Positions 36,635 to 41,732 of a stretch of 41,732 nt of DNA are shown here, piece by piece. The notes beneath the pieces were generated by a model. The model had not been told where the DNA came from, did no database searches, and saw only the letters and a list, made by a program, of their open reading frames with translations. Both the position numbers and the translations under genes were made by a program. Each line of letters starts with the position of its first letter. Position 1 is the first letter of the stretch. Location: the IMG/VR virus record IMGVR_UViG_3300037517_000598, positions 1-41,732 of that record, one strand, 5' to 3'. Source of the DNA: a virus.

Positions 36635-37536
36635 TAGCTTGTAAACCTCAGTGCGGTTGCGAAGATGGTTCCGGCAGGCACGGTTCCTGCTGTCGAGCCT
36701 TGGTTAAGAAGATTATACCTGACCACGTTGGCGGCTGCCACATGGAAGTCCGTGGCGAACAGAACGGTGCCGGTGGCAGATCCAAGCGAATTGATGCTTC
36801 CGATGACGATGTCGCCCAAGGCCGCGCCGGTAAGCGCAAATGTCCCGGTCGTGGTTCCAGCCGCATTGTATTGCGGTGCTGTAGCAGCACTGAACGCAGC
36901 AGTGCCGTAGCTGACGGCGGTAAGCTTAGGACCGGACGCACCGAACTGCTGTGTACTGGAAGTTATGTAATTCGATGTAACCGTTCCAAGTGTGTTGGTC
37001 CCAGTGGATGCCGTAATGGTCGAATTAAAGGTTACTGCGCCAAGTACGGTGCTGACCGTTGCCGTGGAAATGGTCGCTGTGCTGATTGTGGCCGTGCTGA
37101 TTGTAGCTGTTGAAATTGTGGCCGTGCTTGCCGACAGCGTTCCAATGGTCGCCGTCCCGGTGGATGCCGTGATGTTGGAACCAAAGGTGATTGAGCCAAG
37201 CTGAAGTGGAATTGTGGCCGTGCTGATCGTGGCCGTGCTGATCGTGGCAGTAGAAATGGTAGCAGTGCTGGCAGAGAGGGTCCCGATGGTGGCGGTTCCA
37301 GTAGATGCGGTTAGGCTTGTTCCAAAAGTAACAGGTCCAAGAAGACTGCTATTGCTTGAGACTGTAAACGATCCAGTACTTTGCACGGCATCAATACCAA
37401 TCGAAAGAGCCGATGATGTGTTGTCCCCATCCGTGATAACCTCAACAGCACCAGCCGAAGGCAAGCCTCCAAGCCCAAAGGTTTTAAGAAGCTGGGGATA
37501 GCTAGTCGAGATATTCTGTGTACCTAAAGTGGGCAT
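36634..37536 (-). CDS. Repeat-rich fibre shaft protein with TATIS pentapeptide arrays
   Basis: A 300-residue protein with GGAGGATAA immediately before the ATG. After a globular start (LGTQNISTSYPQLLKTFGLG), residues 70-180 contain a module that appears three times in variations: a strand (FGTSLTASTGTATIGTLSAS or its variants) followed by a run of the pentapeptide TATIS. The first run has about four units and the second about five; the last is reduced. The C-terminus (TSSTQQFGASGPKLTAVSYG onward) is not repetitive and may be the tip. It should form an extended beta shaft. Confidence 0.65.
   Translation of the reverse strand: MPTLGTQNISTSYPQLLKTFGLGGLPSAGAVEVITDGDNTSSALSIGIDAVQSTGSFTVSSNSSLLGPVTFGTSLTASTGTATIGTLSASTATISTATISTATISTATIPLQLGSITFGSNITASTGTATIGTLSASTATISTATISTATISTATISTATVSTVLGAVTFNSTITASTGTNTLGTVTSNYITSSTQQFGASGPKLTAVSYGTAAFSAATAPQYNAAGTTTGTFALTGAALGDIVIGSINSLGSATGTVLFATDFHVAAANVVRYNLLNQGSTAGTVPAGTIFATALRFTS
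37048..37269 (-). repeat. 15-base repeat arrays within fibre gene
   Basis: Two arrays of 15-base units encoding the pentapeptide TATIS occur at about 37207-37269 and 37048-37125, each preceded by a similar 60-75-base unit. Units on the plus strand read close to GTGGCCGTGCTGATC, with third-position variation between copies. Arrays like these change length by slippage or recombination, which would vary the fibre shaft. Confidence 0.6.
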
Positions 37537-37788
37537 TTATCCTCCGTTAAGCCGGGATCGGAGCGCATCCCAAGCCACGCTAACAATAGCACCAATAGAG
37601 CCTGCCACAAGTAGCATCTTGGTCTTCAAATGCTCCAAAGATGTCACCCTGTTGGACAGGTCGCCAAAGCTGGATAAAGAGCGTTCCACCATCCCGATTA
37701 GGGTAACTTGGCGTTCTTCCATTCGGGCAAGCCGCTCGGAAACGGTTTGCACCTTGTCGCGCAGGTCATGGATCTCATCAAGACTCAC
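37537..37788 (-). CDS. XhlA-like coiled-coil membrane protein, lysis candidate
   Basis: An 83-residue protein from GTG 37788 with AAGG a few bases upstream. The first 55 residues form a coiled coil (DEIHDLRDKVQTVSERLARM, ERSLSSFGDLSNRVTSLEHL), and a single membrane span follows (MLLVAGSIGAIVSVAWDAL), ending in a basic tail (RSRLNGG). This order and length are those of XhlA-type holin-associated proteins, which work with a holin in lysis. A structural anchor for fibres is an alternative. It lies far from the holin-like gene at 4589. Confidence 0.5.
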   Translation of the reverse strand: MSLDEIHDLRDKVQTVSERLARMEERQVTLIGMVERSLSSFGDLSNRVTSLEHLKTKMLLVAGSIGAIVSVAWDALRSRLNGG

Positions 37789-38059
37789 GACCTTTACCCT
37801 CCAGATACTTTAGAGCCACGGCCAGATGCACGACAGCGTCCACAATCTCGTCCCGATCCCGACCCTCCTCCACAATGCGCTTGATCGAGCGGTTGACGGA
37901 TAGCAGGTGCTTCACCTTCCCGATGTACTTCGTCTCCCTCGCAACCGTGTTGTTCTCCCCAGCAAACCTCAACGCCTCCTTGAAACAGGCGTACTCCTTT
38001 TGCGTCATCAAGAAACGCAAACTCAAATTGGTGAGCCAGATGGCGATGGTTTTCCACAT
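37778..38059 (-). CDS. Small hypothetical protein
   Basis: A 93-residue protein. It begins with a hydrophobic Trp-containing segment (MWKTIAIWLTNLSLRFLM), perhaps a short membrane contact, followed by charged helices (KEYACFKEALRFAGENNTVA, KHLLSVNRSIKRIVEEGRDR, VDAVVHLAVALKYLEGKG). It overlaps the XhlA-like gene by 11 bases. GGAGGG lies 13 bases upstream, which is rather far. The function is unknown; its position would allow a lysis-accessory role. Confidence 0.6.
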   Translation of the reverse strand: MWKTIAIWLTNLSLRFLMTQKEYACFKEALRFAGENNTVARETKYIGKVKHLLSVNRSIKRIVEEGRDRDEIVDAVVHLAVALKYLEGKGRES

Positions 38060-38062
38060 GGA

Positions 38063-38392
38063 CTAGATGCCCTCCGGCACGGGCGGGGCGAGGAACTGGA
38101 CGGCATCGGCCTCGTCGTTGGTTTGGGCGGCGAGGATCAGAGCCTTGCATCGCAGGTATTCGTTGCGGCAGGCGGCGATGTAGGACTTGATGGCCTCGCA
38201 ACGCTTGGGCGGGTAGATGCCGAGAGCGGCGTTTTGTTGGGTGGATTCGTCTAGGCCAGCGGATTGGATGGAGCAGGAACACGATGACCTAATACCATTT
38301 ATCATTTGATTTTTGTACAATCCCAATGGAACAATGATTTCGCTTCTTTCAAGAAGATTGCCAGCATTGTCGTAAGTCGATACGTATGGCAT
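38063..38392 (-). CDS. Cys-rich hypothetical protein
   Basis: A 109-residue protein with AGAAAGGTATAAAA before its ATG. The N-terminus is beta-like (PYVSTYDNAGNLLERSEIIV). Cysteines then cluster (SSCSCSIQSAG, CEAIKSYIAACRNEYLRCKA), which is unusual among these virion genes and suggests disulphides or a metal site. It may be a virion or lysis-related component. No family is recognised. Confidence 0.6.
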   Translation of the reverse strand: MPYVSTYDNAGNLLERSEIIVPLGLYKNQMINGIRSSCSCSIQSAGLDESTQQNAALGIYPPKRCEAIKSYIAACRNEYLRCKALILAAQTNDEADAVQFLAPPVPEGI

Positions 38393-38394
38393 TT

Positions 38395-39105
38395 TTATAC
38401 CTTTCTAACCCACAAGACGGAGCCTTGATAACCTGTCCATCCAGTTGTAGCGAGAGATGATGGTAGCCCGTCTGAATAATTTCTGGACACATATCCACCG
38501 ATTGTTCCGATGTTTGTGTTTAGGTTTGAATTATTATTGGCATCGTAAATTGAAAATGGCCTTCCAAAAGTTGCGGCTACTGGCGAGTAGGTCAAGGTGG
38601 CCCCAAAAGAATCAATAATCCATGCACATATATATGCTTTTGTCTCAATCAAAAAATCAGAAACAGCAACCTCGGCAAAGCCTGAAGAAGCCAATGATAT
38701 TGTGCCGGACGTAACTAAAGAACCCTCATATCCATTTGTATTTATTTCATAAATTCCAGCTTTTATGTTTTTCCCAGCGGAACCTGTATTAACATAGCAA
38801 GCAATCCTGTTAAAAGTTCCTCCCGAATAAAACATCTTTCCCTTGATCAAAAGATTTGCGCTAACATTTAATTGCGACCAGTTGAATGCCGCTTGGCCTG
38901 CAATGACAGGCCACCCAACATAATCAGTTCCATATTGACCACCCGCAGGGAACACGGATGCCTTAAATGTTGCGTCCCCAAACAAAATATCGCCTTGATC
39001 CCCCGCCGCCGGAGCGGGAACCAAGCCTGCCGTGCCTGCGGTGGAGCTTGTGGCTCCGACCATGTTGGACACCGTTGTGCCGCCGCCGCCACCGAAGAAG
39101 CCCAT
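38395..39105 (-). CDS. Tail fibre-associated structural protein
   Basis: A 236-residue protein. The N-terminus (MGFFGGGGGTTVSNMVGATS then TAGLVPAPAAGDQGDILFGD) is a Gly-rich tether followed by a segment that recurs at the start of phage fibre proteins. The remainder is beta-rich (NLLIKGKMFYSGGTFNRIAC, FAEVAVSDFLIETKAYICAW) and ends in WTGYQGSVLWVRKV. It resembles fibre or base-decorating proteins with a jelly-roll-like C-terminal domain. The role in host attachment is inferred from sequence type and gene neighbourhood. Confidence 0.6.
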   Translation of the reverse strand: MGFFGGGGGTTVSNMVGATSSTAGTAGLVPAPAAGDQGDILFGDATFKASVFPAGGQYGTDYVGWPVIAGQAAFNWSQLNVSANLLIKGKMFYSGGTFNRIACYVNTGSAGKNIKAGIYEINTNGYEGSLVTSGTISLASSGFAEVAVSDFLIETKAYICAWIIDSFGATLTYSPVAATFGRPFSIYDANNNSNLNTNIGTIGGYVSRNYSDGLPSSLATTGWTGYQGSVLWVRKV

Positions 39106-39107
39106 AA

Positions 39108-39512
39108 CTAGCCCTGAATCCCAACGATCCGGCCAGTGCCGGTTGAGGTTATAGCGGCGATTGCGCCGGTCGGGATGAAATTGGATTCCCAGACAATGCC
39201 CTGGCCGGATGTAAGCTGAATGTCGTCGGTCGCACTTGCTGTGCCGTTGGTGTCAATAAACACCGTCCCGCTGGTGCATTGCACAAGCAGGTAGTTGCGG
39301 GTCGAGTTGGTCGCAAACAAGGTTCCGTTGCTGGTGGAAACCGTCAAGGTTCCAGTGCTTGTCGTACCACGAACAGAAGGAATCCCATCCGCCACATCCG
39401 CCTGAAGCGTGGTAAGCAACGCCTCGATCTCGGTGAGATTGGCGTTAATCGACATGGTCCCGCCGGAAAGCGGTCCCAAGCTCTCAATAATCGTGTTCCA
39501 CTGGCGGCCCAT
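39108..39512 (-). CDS. Head decoration or fibre-type protein
   Basis: A 134-residue protein whose ATG overlaps the stop of the lipoprotein gene (TAATG), with GGAG upstream. An N-terminal helix (NANLTEIEALLTTLQADVAD) is followed by a small beta domain (RNYLLVQCTSGTVFIDTNGT; SGQGIVWESNFIPTGAIAAI). Domains with this NYLL-V..TSG..F-(D/N) pattern are frequent in phage decoration and structural proteins. It is expected on the virion surface. Role inferred. Confidence 0.6.
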   Translation of the reverse strand: MGRQWNTIIESLGPLSGGTMSINANLTEIEALLTTLQADVADGIPSVRGTTSTGTLTVSTSNGTLFATNSTRNYLLVQCTSGTVFIDTNGTASATDDIQLTSGQGIVWESNFIPTGAIAAITSTGTGRIVGIQG

Positions 39513-39646
39513 TATTTTGTCTCCATTGCGTCAACTGCGCTCTGCATCGTTGGGGTATTAGGGTAGATGGTTTCTGGGAAGTCGTCAACGCCCTGCTCCG
39601 GCTTGCACCCAGCAAGCAGAAGGCAGAGCGTCAACGCCCTAACCAC
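39512..39646 (-). CDS. Very small lipoprotein
   Basis: A 44-residue gene below usual cut-offs, from GTG 39646 with AAGGA eight bases upstream. The signal is MVRALTLCLLLAGC with Cys at position 14 and a LAGC lipobox. The mature chain (KPEQGVDDFPETIYPNTPTM and so on) is about 31 residues long and acidic. It ends in TAATG overlapping the next gene. It could be a second outer-membrane spanin candidate or an envelope lipoprotein. It lies in the structural operon, 1.7 kb upstream of the XhlA-like gene. Confidence 0.55.
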   Translation of the reverse strand: MVRALTLCLLLAGCKPEQGVDDFPETIYPNTPTMQSAVDAMETK

Positions 39647-39650
39647 AAAT

Positions 39651-39893
39651 TTAGTCCTTGCGGACGTAGATTGCGATAGGCCCGCCAGACGTCAGGATGA
39701 CTTGGGAGATGTCTCCCACGACGGTCGCGCCAGCCGCAATGGCAAGCCCGGTATGCGTCACACCGCTGATGGTCAGTCCGATGGTGCCAACCGAAAGGGC
39801 GGTGACACCGTCGAAAGATCCGTCATTGGTGGAAGCAGACGTCGCAATGGTCGTCCCCGCCTCACCCAGAGTAAGTCTGGATAAGAGTCGCAT
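39651..39893 (-). CDS. Small virion-type beta protein
   Basis: An 80-residue protein whose ATG overlaps the preceding stop (TAATG). It is mainly Gly, Thr, Ser and Val, with beta segments (GVTALSVGTIGLTISGVTHT; GLAIAAGATVVGDISQVILT). Proteins with a GLAIAAG...G.ITSV.LTSG pattern are common in phage structural clusters, where they are thought to be small capsid-associated proteins. The last residues are SGGPIAIYVRKD. Function inferred from neighbours. Confidence 0.6.
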   Translation of the reverse strand: MRLLSRLTLGEAGTTIATSASTNDGSFDGVTALSVGTIGLTISGVTHTGLAIAAGATVVGDISQVILTSGGPIAIYVRKD

Positions 39894-40087
39894 TAGCTGT
39901 GCAGTGCGATGCGGTAGGAAGTACCGTTGAGGGTCACGTTGAGCGAAGCCGGGGCGGTCGCAACGGTGTTAACCGTGCCGCCGCTGGAAGCCGCCGTGAT
40001 CTCAAACACATTGGTGAAGCCTTGGGAATCAAAGCGGAGAGCCTTGCCCTTGGCCTTACGTTCGGAACGTACAAATTCTTTCGCCAT
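39893..40087 (-). CDS. Small basic-headed virion-type protein
   Basis: From ATG 40087, with AAGGAGTTAAT immediately upstream, this encodes 64 residues; the longer open frame reaches into the preceding gene and is rejected. The N-terminus is basic (MAKEFVRSERKAKGKALRFD), and the rest is a small beta region (FEITAASSGGTVNTVATAPA; VTLNGTSYRIALHS). It could contact DNA or the capsid shell. No family is recognised. Confidence 0.65.
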   Translation of the reverse strand: MAKEFVRSERKAKGKALRFDSQGFTNVFEITAASSGGTVNTVATAPASLNVTLNGTSYRIALHS

Positions 40088-40088
40088 A

Positions 40089-40367
40089 TTAACTCCTTTG
40101 AGCCGCCGCACGTTTGATGCTATCGGGCGTGTACCGGCTCTTGAATCTACTGCCAAGCTTTTGTTCCTGGCGGTAATACCCCTTCATAAGATTTGTTTGA
40201 TTGACTCCCAGCGGGTTGTCGAGGGGTTCGCCAACCCCCACCAGGCTCAATCTTTGTGGCACGCTGAATCTTTTAAGGTAACGCGGGACCGAGTCCCGTT
40301 CCGCCACCGGCTTCTCCAGTTCGACGACAGATCCGTTGCGGGTGTCTTCGTACTGGTAGATCGGCAT
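40089..40367 (-). CDS. FmdB-like small protein lacking zinc-ribbon cysteines
   Basis: A 92-residue protein with ATG overlapping the preceding stop (TAATG). The start MPIYQYEDTRNGSVVELEKP matches the MPIYEY start of the FmdB zinc-ribbon family. In FmdB proteins Cys-x-x-Cys pairs follow; here there are no Cys residues at all. The C-terminus is basic (YYRQEQKLGSRFKSRYTPDS, then IKRAAAQRS). The N-terminal resemblance and missing metal ligands suggest a degenerate or repurposed phage relative. It sits in the head module. Confidence 0.55.
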   Translation of the reverse strand: MPIYQYEDTRNGSVVELEKPVAERDSVPRYLKRFSVPQRLSLVGVGEPLDNPLGVNQTNLMKGYYRQEQKLGSRFKSRYTPDSIKRAAAQRS

Positions 40368-40624
40368 TAGGAGTAGTTATCCTTGTCGGATTCCTCGGCC
40401 ATCTTCATCATTCGGTCTTCCTCGGACATCTCAGGCTCCTTGGATTCCTCGGCTTCAGGTTCCTCGGTCATCGCATTGCTCACGCTCACGATGGCCATAT
40501 CGCCGTCAACCGACTCCACCTTGCCTTCGAGTTCCACCATGTCTCCGACTTCAGGCGTGGCGTTTTCCTCGCCCTCACCGAGTTCGAACATGGACAGAGG
40601 AAGCTTAACCATACCTTGTTTCAT
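40367..40624 (-). CDS. Small acidic protein following the capsid gene
   Basis: An 85-residue protein from ATG 40624, where AAGGAG lies six bases upstream; the frame is open to 40711 but those codons lie in a strong hairpin and have no site. After a short N-terminus (MKQGMVKLPLSMFELGEGEE) and a beta segment (DMVELEGKVESVDGDMAIVS), the chain becomes very acidic (TEEPEAEESKEPEMSEEDRM). It might be a capsid-associated protein or small scaffold-like factor. Function unknown. Confidence 0.65.
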   Translation of the reverse strand: MKQGMVKLPLSMFELGEGEENATPEVGDMVELEGKVESVDGDMAIVSVSNAMTEEPEAEESKEPEMSEEDRMMKMAEESDKDNYS

Positions 40625-40639
40625 CGACTTCTCCTTGGT

Positions 40640-40677
40640 GGAAGGAGCGGGGGAGGTTTTATCCTCCCCCGCCTTCC
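40640..40677 (-). terminator. Strong hairpin after the capsid gene
   Basis: A perfect ten-base stem, GCGGGGGAGG (40647-40656) with CCTCCCCCGC (40663-40672), encloses a six-base loop. GGAAG (40640-40644) and CTTCC (40673-40677) extend it past a two-base bulge. It lies 40 bases after the capsid stop and just before the ribosome binding site of the next gene. No U-run follows the stem on the minus strand, so partial termination or mRNA end-protection fits better than a full intrinsic terminator, like the hairpin after capsid genes in other phages. Confidence 0.65.
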
Positions 40678-40716
40678 GGGGACCCATACCGATAATCAGC
40701 ATGGCTCCCATTAGAA

Positions 40717-41732
40717 TTACGAGTAGTTCGACTTGCTGAACAACACCCGGAAGAACCGAGGGTCGAGCTGCTTGGCGGCGTAGAACGTCTTGAAGGACGC
40801 AACAACGCGCTGGCCGTAGGGGTCGGACTTGTCGGCTGCGTCCAGAATCGTGACCTTCGGAGCGAAGGGCGAACCGGAAGCGGCGACCGAGGACAGGCTC
40901 GGAACGCCAAACGCACCGCCGCCGAGCAACACGTTCGCGTAGACCGCGCCGGTGCTGACAGTGGCTTCACCCACGCCGGAGGCGGAGGTGTTGAACGTCT
41001 GAACATTGGTGGAGCTAATCACGCTCACGCCGAACAGTTTGCCAGTCTCGCCCTTGAAGATTTGATCCGGGGCGGAGTAGCTGGAGACCTTGAGCCAATC
41101 GTCGTCCTGCTGGAGATCGCGGATAACGGCAGGGTGCGCCACGAGGGCGTAGCCGTCCTTGATCTTGGGAGCGCGGGCGATGAACAGGCTGGTCGCACCG
41201 TCCAGAAGGTCGGTGGCGGTCATGCTGCTGTTGGGGGTGGAGGCCGTGCCGAAGGTCGTGCCGTTGGTGCCGTTCTGGGCATAGCGGGCGTAGGACTTCA
41301 CGGCAACGCCAGTGCCAGTGCTGGTCGAGGAATCCTGAACCAGAGCGCGGTGGCAGAGGGTGTCGGCGTGCAGCGCGGCGTCTTCGCCGAGTTGCTTGGT
41401 GGCCTGGGCGAGATGGCTGAACAGCTCGGTGGCCAAGAGAACGTCCGTGAGGATGATCTTGGAGCCGTACTGAACCAAGGTCGCTTCGACCGAGGAGAGC
41501 GTCAGATCGCGCTCGTCACCGCTGGAAGGCGTGGTGCCTTCGGAGAGGTTGGCGATTGCGCTGATGCTCGGATCGCTGAACCGGAAAAACCGGATCGTCT
41601 TGTTCCCACCCGTTTTGGTCGGGTAGGGGGTTTTCATGGCAAACTGCTCCATCTGGAGCAAGGGGAGCGCACGCTCCAGCAACGCCTTCGAGAAGTACGT
41701 CTGGAACTGCGCGGTTACTGAACCAGTAGTGA
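40717..41732 (-). CDS. Major capsid protein, N4-gp56 type (first two codons cut by window edge)
   Basis: Nearly the whole major capsid gene: about 338 codons remain; the initiating ATG and one further base lie beyond the right edge and are seen in the left-end copy. The N-terminal arm leads to IRFFRFSDPS and an extended-loop-like segment (LSEGTTPSSGDERDLTLSSV). Then come a long spine-helix candidate (TELFSHLAQATKQLGEDAAL), DTLCHRALVQDSSTSTG, and the A-domain-like region (LVAHPAVIRDLQQDDDWLKV). This is the pattern of the N4-gp56 family, the HK97-fold shell protein. The C-terminus is DPRFFRVLFSKSNYS. A strong hairpin follows the stop. Confidence 0.9.
   Translation of the reverse strand, partial: TTGSVTAQFQTYFSKALLERALPLLQMEQFAMKTPYPTKTGGNKTIRFFRFSDPSISAIANLSEGTTPSSGDERDLTLSSVEATLVQYGSKIILTDVLLATELFSHLAQATKQLGEDAALHADTLCHRALVQDSSTSTGTGVAVKSYARYAQNGTNGTTFGTASTPNSSMTATDLLDGATSLFIARAPKIKDGYALVAHPAVIRDLQQDDDWLKVSSYSAPDQIFKGETGKLFGVSVISSTNVQTFNTSASGVGEATVSTGAVYANVLLGGGAFGVPSLSSVAASGSPFAPKVTILDAADKSDPYGQRVVASFKTFYAAKQLDPRFFRVLFSKSNYS
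41252..41732. repeat. Imperfect terminal overlap with bases 1-481
   Basis: These 481 bases align without gaps to bases 1-481 of the window, with 35 differences (about 93% identity). The last 127 bases of the overlap are identical, and the differences cluster at positions 156-231 and 291-354 of the left copy. It marks the place where a circular or terminally redundant genome was cut during assembly. It is not a perfect repeat, so the two ends come from different alleles. Confidence 0.85.

Noticed and set aside
36992-37501. Plus-strand frames encoding repeated hydrophobic VAVLIVAV-type sequence, resembling a membrane protein
   Set aside because: They are the complement of the TATIS arrays in the fibre gene. 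The hydrophobicity is a by-product of the repeat, and there is no ribosome binding site.
41062-41721. A 219-codon plus-strand frame opposite the capsid gene
   Set aside because: It is antisense to the major capsid gene, and its Gly/Val/Arg-rich composition reflects the capsid codon pattern.
1-41732. tRNA genes, CRISPR arrays, insertion sequences, integrase and repressor genes
   Set aside because: I looked for their usual sequence signs by eye on both strands and saw none. A dedicated tRNA search would be needed to exclude tRNAs fully.

Overview
The window is essentially one complete bacteriophage genome, most likely a short-tailed (podovirus-like) phage of a Gram-negative host, read from an environmental-type assembly. 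It carries a large terminase, a portal, an N4-gp56-type major capsid protein, a head-tail adaptor and a tail stabilisation-type protein, followed by long internal-virion proteins. There is no tail tube, sheath or tape-measure set. The Gram-negative host is inferred from small phage lipoproteins, a possible overlapping spanin pair and an ADP-heptose-type (GT9) glycosyltransferase. I saw no integrase, excisionase, CI-like repressor, tRNA or CRISPR array, so nothing supports lysogeny. The contig looks circular: bases 1-481 and 41252-41732 are the same part of the capsid gene in two allelic versions.

Layout. (1) The late operon is entirely on the minus strand and crosses the contig ends. In transcription order it runs: small terminase (6887), large terminase, holin-like protein, candidate spanin pair, portal, SAM methyltransferase, scaffold, major capsid (485, continuing at 41732), small head proteins (40.6-39.1 kb), fibre-associated proteins, an XhlA-like lysis candidate, repeat-rich fibres (37.5-33.3 kb), adaptor, stabilisation-type protein, GNAT-like protein, internal virion proteins (30.1-23.8 kb), and a peptidoglycan-active protein ending at 23003. 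(2) A plus-strand island at 7.0-9.3 kb holds seven small, AT-richer genes. Five share a nearly identical leader with the core GAAAGGAAACACA. It starts from a divergent promoter region beside the small terminase gene and ends in a repeat-rich stretch (CCTATAAGG boxes) that is a candidate control region or replication origin. (3) A minus-strand DNA-metabolism operon runs from 22602 down to 9448. It holds three restriction-fold nucleases, an SSB-like protein, a glycosyltransferase, a 2OG-Fe(II) oxygenase, a cytosine-C5 methyltransferase coupled to a GT9 glycosyltransferase, an AEP-type primase, a RepA-like ATPase and an HNH endonuclease, with many small unknown genes between them. (4) A lone plus-strand gene (22640-23020), between the operons, encodes a probable secreted repeat protein.

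How the parts work together. The primase and hexameric-type ATPase, with SSB, RecB-like nuclease and resolvase, can support replication and recombination, but no DNA polymerase is visible, so host polymerase is probably used. C5-methyltransferase, 2OG oxygenase and two glycosyltransferases in one operon raise the possibility of stepwise cytosine hypermodification, although each enzyme also has another plausible role. Gene packing is very tight: many start/stop overlaps are ATGA, GTGA or TAATG, and several genes shorter than 60 codons are supported by their ribosome binding sites and these overlaps. Starts were moved inward from the longest open frame wherever such evidence favoured it.

The least expected features are a 153-codon protein-like frame embedded inside the methyltransferase gene, an apparent ATT start codon on the stabilisation-type gene, variable pentapeptide arrays in a fibre gene, a strong hairpin directly after the capsid gene, and 35 exclusively silent differences between the two capsid alleles.
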